A stretch of DNA of 51,012 nucleotides from DATGFK01 sp040007395. GTDB taxonomy: Bacteria > Chloroflexota > Anaerolineae > Aggregatilineales > UBA2796. The stretch is from positions 1-51,012 of the forward strand of contig JBDTVG010000225.1 of NCBI GenBank assembly GCA_040007395.1. Direction: 5' to 3'. Below the pieces are notes generated by a model that was given only the letters and a program-made list of their open reading frames with translations, made no database searches and was not told the DNA's origin. Positions 1-9,480 of the stretch are shown here, piece by piece. The position numbers and the translations under genes are program-made. The first letter of the stretch is position 1, and each line of letters opens with the position of its first letter.

Positions 1-486
1 TGGTGACTGAGTATGCCCCGCCCCTGCTGGCCTCACAACTCCGGTTGTAGAACTAGGGACAAGTTTGTGGAAGTTAAGAGAAGTGCTGTTGGCGCTGTTT
101 AGGTCGGTTATCGTCAGTTCATCGCCCATGAAGCGCAGTACAGCATGTTCACGCGACACGCCCCGTTCATGTGCGCCATAGCGATTCAGGTCCATGTTCA
201 ACAACGTAGGAGTGCCGACATCGCTACGCCCCAAAACGATTACCGTTCCTTCTTTAAAGGTCAATCGCTCGGTTAGGCCGCGTATGTGCAGCACGATAGT
301 ATGTGCAGCAGCATTGAGATCGGAGTCTTGCTCATGGACACGCCGCAAACGCAGCAGTGCTGGATCGATGTGCATATTGATGGTACTGGCAGTGGGGTTA
401 AATAATACTGCACCGCATTGGGCACAAACCTTAACGGTATCGGTCTGGTTTTCTGTGCCACACACTAGACATTTGATGGTTGACAT
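1..486 (-). CDS. Zinc-ribbon plus FHA-domain protein (partial, cut by window edge)
   Basis: The gene is open from an ATG at 486 to the left edge, giving 162 residues with no stop. Residues 1-30 form a zinc ribbon with Cys6, Cys9, Cys21 and Cys24. Residues about 64-140 look like a forkhead-associated (FHA) domain: LGR at 85-87, SREHA at 111-115 and DLNSANST at 128-135, close to the usual GR / SRxHA / DLxSxNGT pattern. FHA domains bind phosphothreonine peptides, so the protein is probably a cytoplasmic adaptor in Ser/Thr kinase signalling; a kinase gene lies at 38.7 kb. The last 20 visible residues do not resemble a normal FHA end, so divergence or a frameshift near the edge is possible. It is divergent from the TPR gene at 803. 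Confidence 0.75.
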   Translation of the reverse strand, partial: MSTIKCLVCGTENQTDTVKVCAQCGAVLFNPTASTINMHIDPALLRLRRVHEQDSDLNAAAHTIVLHIRGLTERLTFKEGTVIVLGRSDVGTPTLLNMDLNRYGAHERGVSREHAVLRFMGDELTITDLNSANSTSLNFHKLVPSSTTGVVRPAGAGHTQSP

Positions 487-802
487 AGGTTCATCCCTCA
501 TTGCATCTGACACCGATAGTCAATCAGGTTCAAGCCGATTTAAGCGATAGAAAACTACCGTCACAAAAATATGTAGGTGTTGAACAGACAAGTGCGTACT
601 CATTATACAACACTGCTATTTTTTATCTTCGGCTTTGTAACACAAATAAGTAGTCATAGGTCGCGTCATCGGAGCGCGGGTAGTGTACAATATAAGGGAT
701 ACAGTGCGGGTTGTTATGAGAGATAATGCATTGCGGCAGCACGTTTGCAAATTTAGTATTTTGCATTAACCTGAATCATCACTAGTCGCAATCTTAATTG
801 GG
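487..802. other. Divergent intergenic region
   Basis: This AT-rich 316-bp stretch separates the leftward FHA gene from the rightward TPR gene and should hold both promoters. I see no convincing -35/-10 pair, no terminator and no coding sequence. A TACAAT box near 687 could be a -10 element for the rightward gene but has no clear -35 partner. Confidence 0.3.
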
Positions 803-2002
803 GTGCGGATGAATACGGACGAGAACCTACAAACGATAGTACAGATTCTCGCCGACTATGCGAATGCTGTCGAAATTTGTCCGGTGATTACTGGGCAGAT
901 GTTCTCAACACACATCGACGACACGCTCGACATGTTGCAACAGGCGCTCGTGCCGGGACAAGGTTCGCAGGAACCACTTCAGGCCGCACAAATTCGGGCG
1001 CTTTTGGGGCGACTCCACTTTGAGCAGGCTAATCTCTATGATGCACGGTTGCAAACCGAAGCCGCCGTACTGTTCATGCGTCGTCTAAACAACGAGCAAC
1101 AACTTGCCCAGTGGTTAGGCAATCTGGCAACGATTGAGTTTTACGATGGCAACCCCGACACTGCGCTAATATATGTTTTCGAGGCGGCTCTCATTGCCGA
1201 AGCGCTGGGACTTTCGCGCCTACATGGCTATTTGCTCTGCACACTCGGCGCGATCTTGTGCTATCTCGGACAATATGAGAAAGCCGAAGCAAATTTTGCC
1301 CAAGCTCAACAAATCTTCATCCAGCAAGAGGACGAGCTAGGCATCGCGTGGCAGCAGTTTACCCGCGCTCGTGAATATGCCCGCGATCTAGGCACACATG
1401 CACAGGTGATCCAGCAGCTTGAGCTGGCTTTGCCTATCCTTCGTGAAAAGTCGGCTCACCCCGTGATTATCGAGGGATGGCTAGCCTTAGCCGACAGCTA
1501 TATCGGTATGAGAAATATGAAACGCGCCAGTGAGCTGCTTCAACAAGTGGATGATCTGAGCGTTAAAGAAAAGTACTATTGGTGTCGTGCCGAAACCTAT
1601 CTGGTAAAAGCGCATCTTACCGCCGCCGAAAATGATTATCCGCAGGCTAGCAAATATATCTATAAGGCGTTGGGATTGGTGGGTGATAAGGGCGATCTAC
1701 GCATTCTGACCGTGTTATACCGGACTCTCGCGTCGATCTTAGCGCGAGATCGAAACCACGATGACGATACCCGAAATGCTCTTGACCGTGCGATTGCCAC
1801 TGGACGGGCACGGGCACGCCGTCTCGATATAGCGTTGGCGCTGCGACAGGCAGGCCAGTATCACAAACAGATGGCAAACCGCCCGACTATCCGCGCCCGT
1901 AGCGCCGGATTCTTGTTCGAGGCGGATCGGATGTTAAATGAAATGGGGATTGACGCTTCGCAGCCGCAAGGGATCTTCCAGTCGATAGGCGCGGGTTTAT
2001 AA
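803..2002 (+). CDS. TPR-repeat helical protein
   Basis: This protein of 399 residues is made almost wholly of helical hairpins typical of tetratricopeptide repeats, for example around residues 95-130 (LAQWLGNLATIEFYDG) and 140-175 (GAILCYLGQYEKAEANFAQA). There is no enzymatic motif, signal peptide or membrane segment, so it is probably a cytoplasmic protein-protein interaction scaffold. Translation can begin at GTG 803 or at ATG 809, two codons later; a short G-run lies just upstream of both. The gene is convergent with the CNNM-type gene at 2036. Related TPR modules are found in Chloroflexota kinases and AAA regulators, but no partner is obvious here. Confidence 0.75.
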   Translation: MRMNTDENLQTIVQILADYANAVEICPVITGQMFSTHIDDTLDMLQQALVPGQGSQEPLQAAQIRALLGRLHFEQANLYDARLQTEAAVLFMRRLNNEQQLAQWLGNLATIEFYDGNPDTALIYVFEAALIAEALGLSRLHGYLLCTLGAILCYLGQYEKAEANFAQAQQIFIQQEDELGIAWQQFTRAREYARDLGTHAQVIQQLELALPILREKSAHPVIIEGWLALADSYIGMRNMKRASELLQQVDDLSVKEKYYWCRAETYLVKAHLTAAENDYPQASKYIYKALGLVGDKGDLRILTVLYRTLASILARDRNHDDDTRNALDRAIATGRARARRLDIALALRQAGQYHKQMANRPTIRARSAGFLFEADRMLNEMGIDASQPQGIFQSIGAGL

Positions 2003-2022
2003 GTGGGCACTTATCGATAAGT
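1999..2022. terminator. Alternating short hairpins between convergent genes
   Basis: ATAAGT (1999-2004), ACTTAT (2009-2014) and ATAAGT (2017-2022) can form either of two mutually exclusive small hairpins. They lie in the 33-bp gap between convergent genes. There is no proper U-run, so this is at best a weak bidirectional terminator. Confidence 0.3.
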
Positions 2023-2035
2023 CTATTTGTCTGGA

Positions 2036-3445
2036 TTAGCTCGCTAACGCATTTGAGTCGCCAGAGACGATTTCTACGGAAGTGGTTTCACGTTTCGCGT
2101 CTTTGGGTGCAACTTTCTCTTCTGGTTTTTCCTCGTCGGTGTCAGTCTCAATGGGCAGGCGACGCACACGCACTTTGCGGATACGTCGCCCGGTCACAAG
2201 TTCGACGGTGAACTCTAGGCCGTTCTCCTTGAATACCTCGCCGCCCAACGGGACTCGATCCAACGTTCGGAGAATGTAGCCGCCGAGGGTATCGCTTTCA
2301 TCGTCGGAAAAGTCAGCGTCAAGCAGTTCGCTCACATCATCCATATTGATGGCGGCATCGAACAGGTACTCGTCTGGGGTAATTTCTTCGTAGTCGGCTT
2401 CTTCCTCTGGGTCGTACTCGTCCTGAATCTCGCCGACAATCTCCTCAACCAGATCCTCAATCGTGATAAGTCCAGCAGTACCACCATACTCATCGATCAC
2501 AATCGCGATCTGGATCTTGCGCTCTTGCAGTTCTTCAAGCAGCGCTCCGGCTTTCTTGGATTCGGGGATAAAGTATGCGGGGCGCATCATCTCGCGTATT
2601 TTACGAGCCATGCTTTGATCATCACGCCAGACTGCCAACAGGTCTTTGGCATACAGCAGCCCACAGATACGGTCAATCGTGCCATCGTATAGCGGAATAC
2701 GAGAGTGTCCCGCCTGAACTATGGTATCTAACGCTTGTTGCAAAGGCGTTTCAGCGTCCAGCGCCACAATGTCAATACGTGGCAGCATAATTTCGCGGGC
2801 TACTTTGTCGTTGAACTGGAAGATCGAGTAGATCATCTCTTTTTCTTCGTCCTCGATCACGCCTTCCTCGGAACCAGCATCGACCAGCGTTTTGATCTCC
2901 TCCTCAGTGATGTAAGGGGTGGAGTCACGGCCTCCGAATAACGTGGCAAATTGGTTGCTCAACCATAGGATCGAGCGTGTAATCGGTGACAAGACATTCA
3001 ACAGAAGCGTCATTGGCCCAACAAACAACATTGCTAAGGAATCGGGACGTGTCGAGGCAAACGTTGAGGGGATTAGTTCACCAAACAGCAGCATCAGCAC
3101 CGCCCCCCCAAGCCACAATACCGGGTAAGTGATTAACCGCGCCCGATCCTGTGTCAGGCCAAAGCTAACCAGCCCATCTACGCTTGAAGGGCCAATCACC
3201 AGTGTGAGAATGCCGGCTGCGAAAAAGCGTATCAAGATCCCCGCAAACTGCCGCGAGGTCAGCAGCCGGGTGGCATCCTCCGAAATATTCAGGACACGCT
3301 GCGCCCGCTTATTACCATCAGCCGCAAGATCGCGCAGATGCTGCTTGTGAGCATTGACCAACGCGGCATGGCCTGCCGAAATTATCGCATTCACAATGAC
3401 CAGCGCGATAATGCCCAACAGACCTAGCGAACTGTCCGGGTCCAT
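2036..3445 (-). CDS. CNNM/CorC (hemolysin C)-family membrane protein with CBS pair
   Basis: The 469-residue protein has the family layout: an N-terminal DUF21/CNNM membrane domain (residues about 1-190, four hydrophobic segments), a CBS-domain pair (about 205-335, including ILPRIDIVALD-like and VVIDEYGGTAGLITIEDLVE-like segments) and a C-terminal CorC/HlyC transporter-associated domain (about 350-430). An acidic/Lys-rich tail follows. Family members are linked to magnesium or cobalt efflux and ion homeostasis; older names such as hemolysin C are historical. The ATG at 3445 lies five bases after the glmU stop, so the two genes are probably co-transcribed. The exact transported ion cannot be read from sequence. 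Confidence 0.88.
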   Translation of the reverse strand: MDPDSSLGLLGIIALVIVNAIISAGHAALVNAHKQHLRDLAADGNKRAQRVLNISEDATRLLTSRQFAGILIRFFAAGILTLVIGPSSVDGLVSFGLTQDRARLITYPVLWLGGAVLMLLFGELIPSTFASTRPDSLAMLFVGPMTLLLNVLSPITRSILWLSNQFATLFGGRDSTPYITEEEIKTLVDAGSEEGVIEDEEKEMIYSIFQFNDKVAREIMLPRIDIVALDAETPLQQALDTIVQAGHSRIPLYDGTIDRICGLLYAKDLLAVWRDDQSMARKIREMMRPAYFIPESKKAGALLEELQERKIQIAIVIDEYGGTAGLITIEDLVEEIVGEIQDEYDPEEEADYEEITPDEYLFDAAINMDDVSELLDADFSDDESDTLGGYILRTLDRVPLGGEVFKENGLEFTVELVTGRRIRKVRVRRLPIETDTDEEKPEEKVAPKDAKRETTSVEIVSGDSNALAS

Positions 3446-3450
3446 CGTTT

Positions 3451-4827
3451 TTATTCTCCACTACCATTTTCGTTTTCAGGGGATGGATTAAGCTGACGCA
3501 GCCGCGCCGGAACTCCAATCGCAATATGCCCTTCGGGAACATCACGGGTAACAACTGACCCTGCCGCCGTCCGCGCATTCTGCTCGACGGTGACTGGCGC
3601 GATCAACATGGTATCGCTGCCAATAAAGGCATTGTCGCCGACGATAGTTTTATTTTTGTTAACGCCGTCAAAATTGACCGTCACGGTTCCAGCACCGATG
3701 TTCACCTCTGCGCCGATGTTGGCATCGCCAATATAGCTAAAGTGACCCATCCGTGTACCGGGGCCAAGTCGCGAATTCTTGACCTCGCCAAAGTTACCCA
3801 TATGCACGTTATCGGCAAGGTACGCCCCTGCCCGCAAATGGGCGAATGGCCCAATTTCAACGTGATTTTCGAGAATAGCATTTTCAATGACCGATCCCGT
3901 TACTGTGCAGGATGAGCCAAGCGTACTCTCGCGGATAATGGAGTTTGGCCCGATATTGCATTGGCTGCCAATCAGCGTTTTACCCTGCAAATGGGTGTTG
4001 GGTTGAATCACGCTATCTTTCCCGATCCTTACATCCTCGTGAATATAAGTCGTCGCCGGATCGATGATTGTGACCCCTTCGAGCATCCACCCCCGGTTAA
4101 CCCGCTGCCGCAGGGCAGTTTCGGCTTCGCTCAAGTGAACCAGCGTATTCACCCCGATCACTTCGTCGGAGTCGTCACTTTCCAGCCCGACAATTGGCAA
4201 GGCTTGGCTTGCTGCCAGTTGGATCATATCGGTCAGATAATATTCGTTTTTGCTGCCCTTCGGAGTCAGATGCGCCAAATTATCCCACAGCCAATCGGCA
4301 CGGAATACGTAAACGCCTGCATTCAACTCGCGGATCAGCAGTTGATCGGGCGTGCAATCCGCTTCCTCAACAATACTGATCACACTGCCATCGCTACCCC
4401 GCACAATTCTGCCAAAGCCGCGTGGATCTTGCGCGACGATGGTAAGCAGGGTGATTGGCCCACGATTATCCAATTGGGCATCGATCAAACGCTGTAACGA
4501 TGCGGAACGCAGCAGTGGCATATCCGCGTAAAATACGGCGATATAGTCGGCTTTGCCACGTAAGGCACTATCCGCCTGCATAACGGCGTGACCCGTCCCT
4601 TGCTGCTGTGCTTGGATAACAAACTGGGCGCGTCCACCCACCGCTGATTGAACCGCTTCGGCTCCATGCCCAACGACGACAATGGGTGTTTGATGCGACA
4701 GACGTGCAGCGGTTTCGACGGCTCGTATCACCATTGGCTTACCGCCGACCGGGTGCATCACTTTGGCGATGTTTGACTTCATACGTGTGCCCTGACCTGC
4801 TGCCAGGATAACCACAGATATAGACAC
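3451..4827 (-). CDS. glmU: Bifunctional GlmU: GlcNAc-1-P uridyltransferase / GlcN-1-P acetyltransferase
   Basis: GlmU makes UDP-N-acetylglucosamine for peptidoglycan and other glycans in the cytoplasm. It acetylates glucosamine-1-phosphate with acetyl-CoA and then transfers UMP from UTP. The 458-residue length fits the family. The pyrophosphorylase signature LAAGQGTRMKS is at residues 8-18. The second half, from about residue 250, is a left-handed beta-helix of hexapeptide repeats (for example IGPNSIIRES and IGSDTMLIAPVTV). An AGGAG ribosome site lies just upstream of ATG 4827. It is the first gene of a unit with the CNNM-type gene downstream. Confidence 0.96.
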   Translation of the reverse strand: MSISVVILAAGQGTRMKSNIAKVMHPVGGKPMVIRAVETAARLSHQTPIVVVGHGAEAVQSAVGGRAQFVIQAQQQGTGHAVMQADSALRGKADYIAVFYADMPLLRSASLQRLIDAQLDNRGPITLLTIVAQDPRGFGRIVRGSDGSVISIVEEADCTPDQLLIRELNAGVYVFRADWLWDNLAHLTPKGSKNEYYLTDMIQLAASQALPIVGLESDDSDEVIGVNTLVHLSEAETALRQRVNRGWMLEGVTIIDPATTYIHEDVRIGKDSVIQPNTHLQGKTLIGSQCNIGPNSIIRESTLGSSCTVTGSVIENAILENHVEIGPFAHLRAGAYLADNVHMGNFGEVKNSRLGPGTRMGHFSYIGDANIGAEVNIGAGTVTVNFDGVNKNKTIVGDNAFIGSDTMLIAPVTVEQNARTAAGSVVTRDVPEGHIAIGVPARLRQLNPSPENENGSGE

Positions 4828-5053
4828 CTTTGACTCCTACGGTAGATATAGATAACGGCTGTGATAATAGCTACAATGCAAACAGCCGAGGCTCCGCAAT
4901 CGGAACAGACCCGGCTGACCTATCAATATCCTGATGCTGAAAAGCAGGCATTACTCAGTGCTTGTTGCTCTCATTTTGTATCGTTACGATTACATTTTAG
5001 CACACCCGCGCCCAAACCGGAACGGCAGTATGTTTTCTGAGAGGGAAAAAGAA

Positions 5054-5091
5054 ACGCTCCGATCAATAAATTAGTCTATTGATCGGAGCGT
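5054..5091 (-). terminator. Rho-independent terminator of secDF
   Basis: A perfect 15-bp stem (5054-5068 with 5077-5091) encloses an 8-nt loop. On the minus strand it is followed by TTTCTTTTT. It lies 20 bp after the secF stop, so it should end the secD-secF transcript before glmU. Confidence 0.92.
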
Positions 5092-5111
5092 AAAGAGTCG
5101 CATGAAGTGTT

Positions 5112-6101
5112 TTAGGCGCGGGCGACAGCGCGATTGACAAACGGGAGCTGACCTTCGTCCCAAGCGACCAGCAGCGGGACGGCAACAAATGTCGAGCTAT
5201 AGGTACCACTCAACAGACCGATCAGCAGAACGCCGACGAACTGACGGATCGAATCACCACCCATCAGGAACAAGGCTACCAACACAAAGGCCACCACCAA
5301 CTGCAAAGCCAATGAACGTTGGATCGTTTCCATGATGCTGCGATTGATGATCATCTCGTAGGGTTCGCCGCGATGCTTGGCAGAGTTTTCGCGGATGCGG
5401 TCAAACACCACAATCGTGTCCTGTACCGAGTAGCCAACCACCGTTAGCAGCCCGGTAAGGAACAGCGAGTCGGCTTCCCACTTGAAAACCAAGCCCATGA
5501 TCGACATGATGCCAACCATCACTAAGATGTCATGGAGCATGGCGAGCACAGCGCACACGCCATAACGGAATGATCCAGCGATCCCGCGAAAAGAGTAAAC
5601 AATCCAGCCAAGCACAGCGATACTAGCTGCAATCGTGGCGACGAGTGCAGCACGGGTCACTTCGCTACCCACCGTCGGCGTAACTTGGTTGGTACGCAAA
5701 GTGTCTTGGTCAAGCTGCAAGCTCAGCGGCTTGGCCATTGCATCCAAGCCGGCTTTCAGCATATTTGTTGTATCATTGTCAACATAATTGGAGCGGATCT
5801 GCCAGCGATTAGTACCCGTCACGCCCACTTCGCTAACACGCTGGATGCGGATGTCGCGCAAGCCAAACTGCGTGAGCGTTGAGGTAAGCATTTCTTCGGT
5901 GATTTGACCGCTGGGGGTCGTTCCCGGTAATGGCTTGAACTCAAGTTCCAACAAGCTACCGCCGATGAAGTCGATGCTCAGGCGGACAGGGGAATGCTCT
6001 GGATAAGTCGCTATCGAAATACCCATCGCGATCACACCAGCCAGAATCACGAGGCCGGAAAATATAAAAAACCACTTGCGACGTTGGACAATATTGAACA
6101 T
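5112..6101 (-). CDS. secF: Protein translocase subunit SecF
   Basis: SecF works with SecD in the cytoplasmic membrane. It uses the proton motive force to pull proteins out of the SecYEG channel. The 329-residue protein has the family layout: one N-terminal transmembrane segment (about residues 10-32), a periplasmic P1 domain with the signature IDFIGGSLLELEF near residue 44, then five membrane segments from about residue 150. The cytoplasmic motif DTIVVFDRIRENS is present. The start lies eight bases after the secD stop, so the genes form an operon in the usual secD-secF order, and a strong terminator follows. Confidence 0.95.
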   Translation of the reverse strand: MFNIVQRRKWFFIFSGLVILAGVIAMGISIATYPEHSPVRLSIDFIGGSLLELEFKPLPGTTPSGQITEEMLTSTLTQFGLRDIRIQRVSEVGVTGTNRWQIRSNYVDNDTTNMLKAGLDAMAKPLSLQLDQDTLRTNQVTPTVGSEVTRAALVATIAASIAVLGWIVYSFRGIAGSFRYGVCAVLAMLHDILVMVGIMSIMGLVFKWEADSLFLTGLLTVVGYSVQDTIVVFDRIRENSAKHRGEPYEMIINRSIMETIQRSLALQLVVAFVLVALFLMGGDSIRQFVGVLLIGLLSGTYSSTFVAVPLLVAWDEGQLPFVNRAVARA

Positions 6102-6109
6102 AGGTGCTC

Positions 6110-7732
6110 TTACTCTTTCGCCTTTCGAATACCAGTGAACAGAGCGTTCTCGCGCAGCGATGGGCCAGCGACGCGCATAATCAGATTCATAAACGTATGG
6201 GTCACGATGATTGCGGTGAACAAGTTGATGATCAACCCCAAGATCAACGTAATCGCGAAGCCGCGCACCGAACCCGCGCCGAACTGTCCGCCGAAGAAGT
6301 AAATGATCAGCGCGACGATAATCGTTGAGATGTTTGAGTCACGAATAGAAGGCCACGCCCGCGAGAAGCCCAGCTCGATAGCTTTGTCGCCGCTACGTCC
6401 GGATCGCAGTTCTTCTTTAATACGTTCAAAGATCAGAATATTACCGTCAACCGCCGTCCCTACCGAGATAACAAACCCGATAATCGCCGGGAGAGTCAGC
6501 GTAACCGGGATGAGCTTGTAAAGCGCAAAGTTGAGCAATGCGAACAATAGTAGGGCCATACCCGCCGCAAAACCCGGAATACGATAGTAGATCAGCATAA
6601 AGGCTAGTACAACCAGCAGGCCGATCAGACCCGCTCGCACAGAAGCCTGAACTGATTCGTTGCCGAGGCTCGCACCGACTTGCTCAATCGATTCTACTTG
6701 AAGCGAAACCGGCAGCGCACCGTAGCGCAACTGCAAGGCCAATTCTTGTGCTTTTGCCTGATCAAAGTTTCCGGTAATCTGACCGCCCGTCGGTAGTGCC
6801 GACTGGATAATTGGCGCACTCAACACCTGACCGTCTAGCACAATCGCCATGGGCTGCTGAATGTGGGTCGCGGTGTGGGTCGCGAAGCGCTGCGACTCAT
6901 CATTGCCAATCAGGGTAAAGCTCACTACATACTGGTCGCTGTTCGTACCACCAATTTGCGCTTGAGCATTCTGCAAACCTGCACCCGTCATGATTGTGCT
7001 AAACGGCTGACCAGTGCATGGATTCTTGATCGGGTTATCCTTCGATCCCGGAGCGCCCGCTGCGGCCGCTTGAGCCGTCGCCGCCGCTGTTGGTTGCGCT
7101 GGCGGTGCCGCTTGTGCAGTCGCGTCTGGAGTGCCAACCATTGCTGCATCCGCGCTGGCCTGCATGGTTGCCTGTTCTGTACTCGCGCTAGCCTGCACTG
7201 TTCCTATCGCTTGATCGGTGGCAGCATCCGTTGCCTGAGCAGTCGATTGCGCCGCTGGACTAGCCTGTGGTGTGGTAGCAGCAGCAGGATTACCTCGCAA
7301 TGCCACTTGCCGATCTGTCAAGATATACTGACCCGTACCGGGCATAGCCTGTGAACAATTCCCGGTAGGGCTAAAGTCCACAAATTCCAGCAGGCCCGTT
7401 TGCTTTACTGTATCAATAGCGGCTTTCGGGTCTTTGATACCCGGTAGTTCCACAATAATACGATTGCCACCCGCTACCTGAACCACTGGCTCGACGACAC
7501 CCAGTGCGTTCACGCGCCGCTCCACGATTTGTTTGGCTTGCTCCATCGCAGTGGCATCGACGGTTGTGCCAGCTTCAGCAGCGAGCAGCACGCGCAACCC
7601 GCCTTCAATGTCCAGCCCATACCGAACCGTAAGCGGCTTTCCAAAACCCGGACTATCGGGTAAAGCTATATAAAGACCGAGGATGGTGAGCGCAATAATC
7701 ACCACCACCCATATACCTGTCGAATTCCGCAT
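6110..7732 (-). CDS. secD: Protein translocase subunit SecD with a low-complexity insert
   Basis: SecD is the larger partner of SecF in proton-driven export. The N-terminal membrane segment is followed by GLDIEGGLR, the SecD P1 signature. The C-terminal half has the membrane core with a TAVDGNILIFERIKEE motif. The ATG at 7732 is preferred because AAGGGA sits 10 bases upstream; a TTG at 7741 is in frame but too close to that site. About 80 residues rich in Ala, Gln, Thr and Pro (bases about 7046-7288) lie in the periplasmic domain and make the protein longer than most SecD. The core looks intact. Confidence 0.95.
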   Translation of the reverse strand: MRNSTGIWVVVIIALTILGLYIALPDSPGFGKPLTVRYGLDIEGGLRVLLAAEAGTTVDATAMEQAKQIVERRVNALGVVEPVVQVAGGNRIIVELPGIKDPKAAIDTVKQTGLLEFVDFSPTGNCSQAMPGTGQYILTDRQVALRGNPAAATTPQASPAAQSTAQATDAATDQAIGTVQASASTEQATMQASADAAMVGTPDATAQAAPPAQPTAAATAQAAAAGAPGSKDNPIKNPCTGQPFSTIMTGAGLQNAQAQIGGTNSDQYVVSFTLIGNDESQRFATHTATHIQQPMAIVLDGQVLSAPIIQSALPTGGQITGNFDQAKAQELALQLRYGALPVSLQVESIEQVGASLGNESVQASVRAGLIGLLVVLAFMLIYYRIPGFAAGMALLLFALLNFALYKLIPVTLTLPAIIGFVISVGTAVDGNILIFERIKEELRSGRSGDKAIELGFSRAWPSIRDSNISTIIVALIIYFFGGQFGAGSVRGFAITLILGLIINLFTAIIVTHTFMNLIMRVAGPSLRENALFTGIRKAKE

Positions 7733-7741
7733 ATTGAGCAA

Positions 7742-8244
7742 TTCCCTTCACGAATGCGTCGTGTACGCCATGTTGATATTGATGAGTCGTCACTAATCGA
7801 GAGTAAGTCTAACTTCGGTTTTCGCTCAATAACTTTTATTATGAGAGGAAGTAGACAAGACAAATCGGCTGAAAGCCGATTGCAACCGCACCCATATTAC
7901 CATTTGCGGCGGAAAGTGCAAGAGCATGATGCAGCATTCGAGCAAACGAAAGACCTATATCTACAGTATAATTAAGCTGTGACAGCTCGCGTTAGCGTTT
8001 GCGAACAATACCGCTTCGATGATCTGGATCGACGGGGTAGATGCGAATTGTCGAGAGTTTCGCATGTGGTCGGTGGCAAAACATCTCCAGACCTCATTAC
8101 TGACCCTTCCAGTCAGAACAAGCGCCATCCGTATCCTGGATGCCGATTCAAATAAGATTATCGCCGCTTACACACTTTCCGCTGGAATGAACGGGACAAC
8201 GATTACCGTCCCATAAGGCTCCGTGAAAAAGCCACACACGATTT
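7742..8244. other. Intergenic region with a possible short orphan reading frame
   Basis: About 500 bp separate secD from the next leftward gene. A rightward frame at 8019-8216 would encode 65 residues, with a C-terminal half (IRILDADSNKIIAAYTLSAG) that reads like a beta-rich domain end. It has no good ribosome site and no recognisable family, so it may be a remnant of a larger gene. No terminator was seen. The part near 7742-7800 presumably carries the secDF promoter. Confidence 0.3.
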
Positions 8245-9417
8245 TTATGATACAGGCGGCTTGGGAGGAGCCGAACTGCCCGATGGCGTTGCCGTAAAGG
8301 CAGGTCGATCTTCCGCTTGAGGAGGTTTACCATTGATCGAGATCGTTTTCAGGAAGCCGTTCAATAACTGAACTGCCGTGTTCTGCTGCCAGCCAACAAT
8401 AAACGCCAACAACCAGATGACCAATGGCGTTTGGGCGTTGGTCATGCTGGGGTCGCTCACCAGAGTCGGCGTGAACGAAGTGCCGGTGACGACAAAGAAC
8501 ACAAACACGATCAGTCCCAACAATCCGCCAATCATGGGGTTGATCAAATACCAGCTCACGTAGAGTGGATCGAAGTCGCGGCGCACAGTACTATGGCTGA
8601 TCAGCGCCATGATACCGTTAAAGAGCGCCCCCAGCACGGCGAACAGGATTGGCGTAAACGCGAGCTTCATAATCGGTATGGATTCTGGCACGAGGGCGCG
8701 GAACTGTGGATCGAGCCGTGAGGCTAGCACCACCAAAATCGTCCAAGCTGCGTAATAGACCGCGATGGGAGGCCGCCAACGCCGAATATCGGCAAATACT
8801 TTGCGTTCACGAGCCAGATCGCCACGTACACGATACACGATCTCGCGGGCATCGTCATAATTCGCCGCTGAGTTCAACAACAGCGTACTGGCATACAATA
8901 GGTCTTGTTGATACGCATCGGTCATGGAACGTTCAGCCCGCACATTCTGGATCACTTCTTCTTGCAGTGCGTCCATTTGGTGCCACAGATCGCGTAACCG
9001 CTGATTCGTTACCAACTGCTTAAGGATTGTGTCGCTCGGTTGTTCGTCGGATTCCGCTTTGAATAGTTCACGCGAGGCTGGACGCGGTTCCGGCGCTGCG
9101 CCGAGTCCGTCCACAAATCCTCGGACACGTGGATCGTCAATCATGGTTTCAGGGCTTAACAGAATGCCACCAATGCCTTCGGGCGAACCGGGCGGCGGTG
9201 GGACAACCAACATCGTATTGTCGATGGCGGAACTTGGCACAGTGGCAGGCGAGAGGTTGGACCGAAGCACTTCGGGCGTTTTGGGGATGAGCGCTTCGAC
9301 TTCGGGGCGGGCAATATAGGGGACTTCAGGGTGCTGTTCGGGCAAAGGAATCGCTTCACCAGCGGATAGATCGGGTTGATTAGACAGATCAAGCTGATCA
9401 TTTGGTTCTACTGACAA
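8245..9417 (-). CDS. Multi-pass membrane protein of unknown function
   Basis: I do not recognise a family. The 390-residue protein begins with about 130 residues rich in Pro, Glu and Asp that are probably disordered and cytoplasmic. A helical stretch (about 135-210) follows, then four hydrophobic segments between about 215 and 360 (for example PIAVYYAAWTILVVLAS and GGLLGLIVFVFFVVTG). The tail is Pro/Ser-rich. It is transcribed leftward after the receiver-domain gene, 63 bp away, so the two may be co-expressed. A sensory or scaffolding role is possible but not shown. Confidence 0.7.
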   Translation of the reverse strand: MSVEPNDQLDLSNQPDLSAGEAIPLPEQHPEVPYIARPEVEALIPKTPEVLRSNLSPATVPSSAIDNTMLVVPPPPGSPEGIGGILLSPETMIDDPRVRGFVDGLGAAPEPRPASRELFKAESDEQPSDTILKQLVTNQRLRDLWHQMDALQEEVIQNVRAERSMTDAYQQDLLYASTLLLNSAANYDDAREIVYRVRGDLARERKVFADIRRWRPPIAVYYAAWTILVVLASRLDPQFRALVPESIPIMKLAFTPILFAVLGALFNGIMALISHSTVRRDFDPLYVSWYLINPMIGGLLGLIVFVFFVVTGTSFTPTLVSDPSMTNAQTPLVIWLLAFIVGWQQNTAVQLLNGFLKTISINGKPPQAEDRPAFTATPSGSSAPPKPPVS

Positions 9418-9480
9418 TGTACCCTCTCCCTATTTCGTCTGCCAATAATATTAAATCTAGTACCAGATGGCTCTCATCAA

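Noticed and set aside
3961..4497. 178-codon rightward frame inside glmU
   Set aside because: It is antisense to a well supported enzyme gene and has no protein-like motifs or ribosome site.
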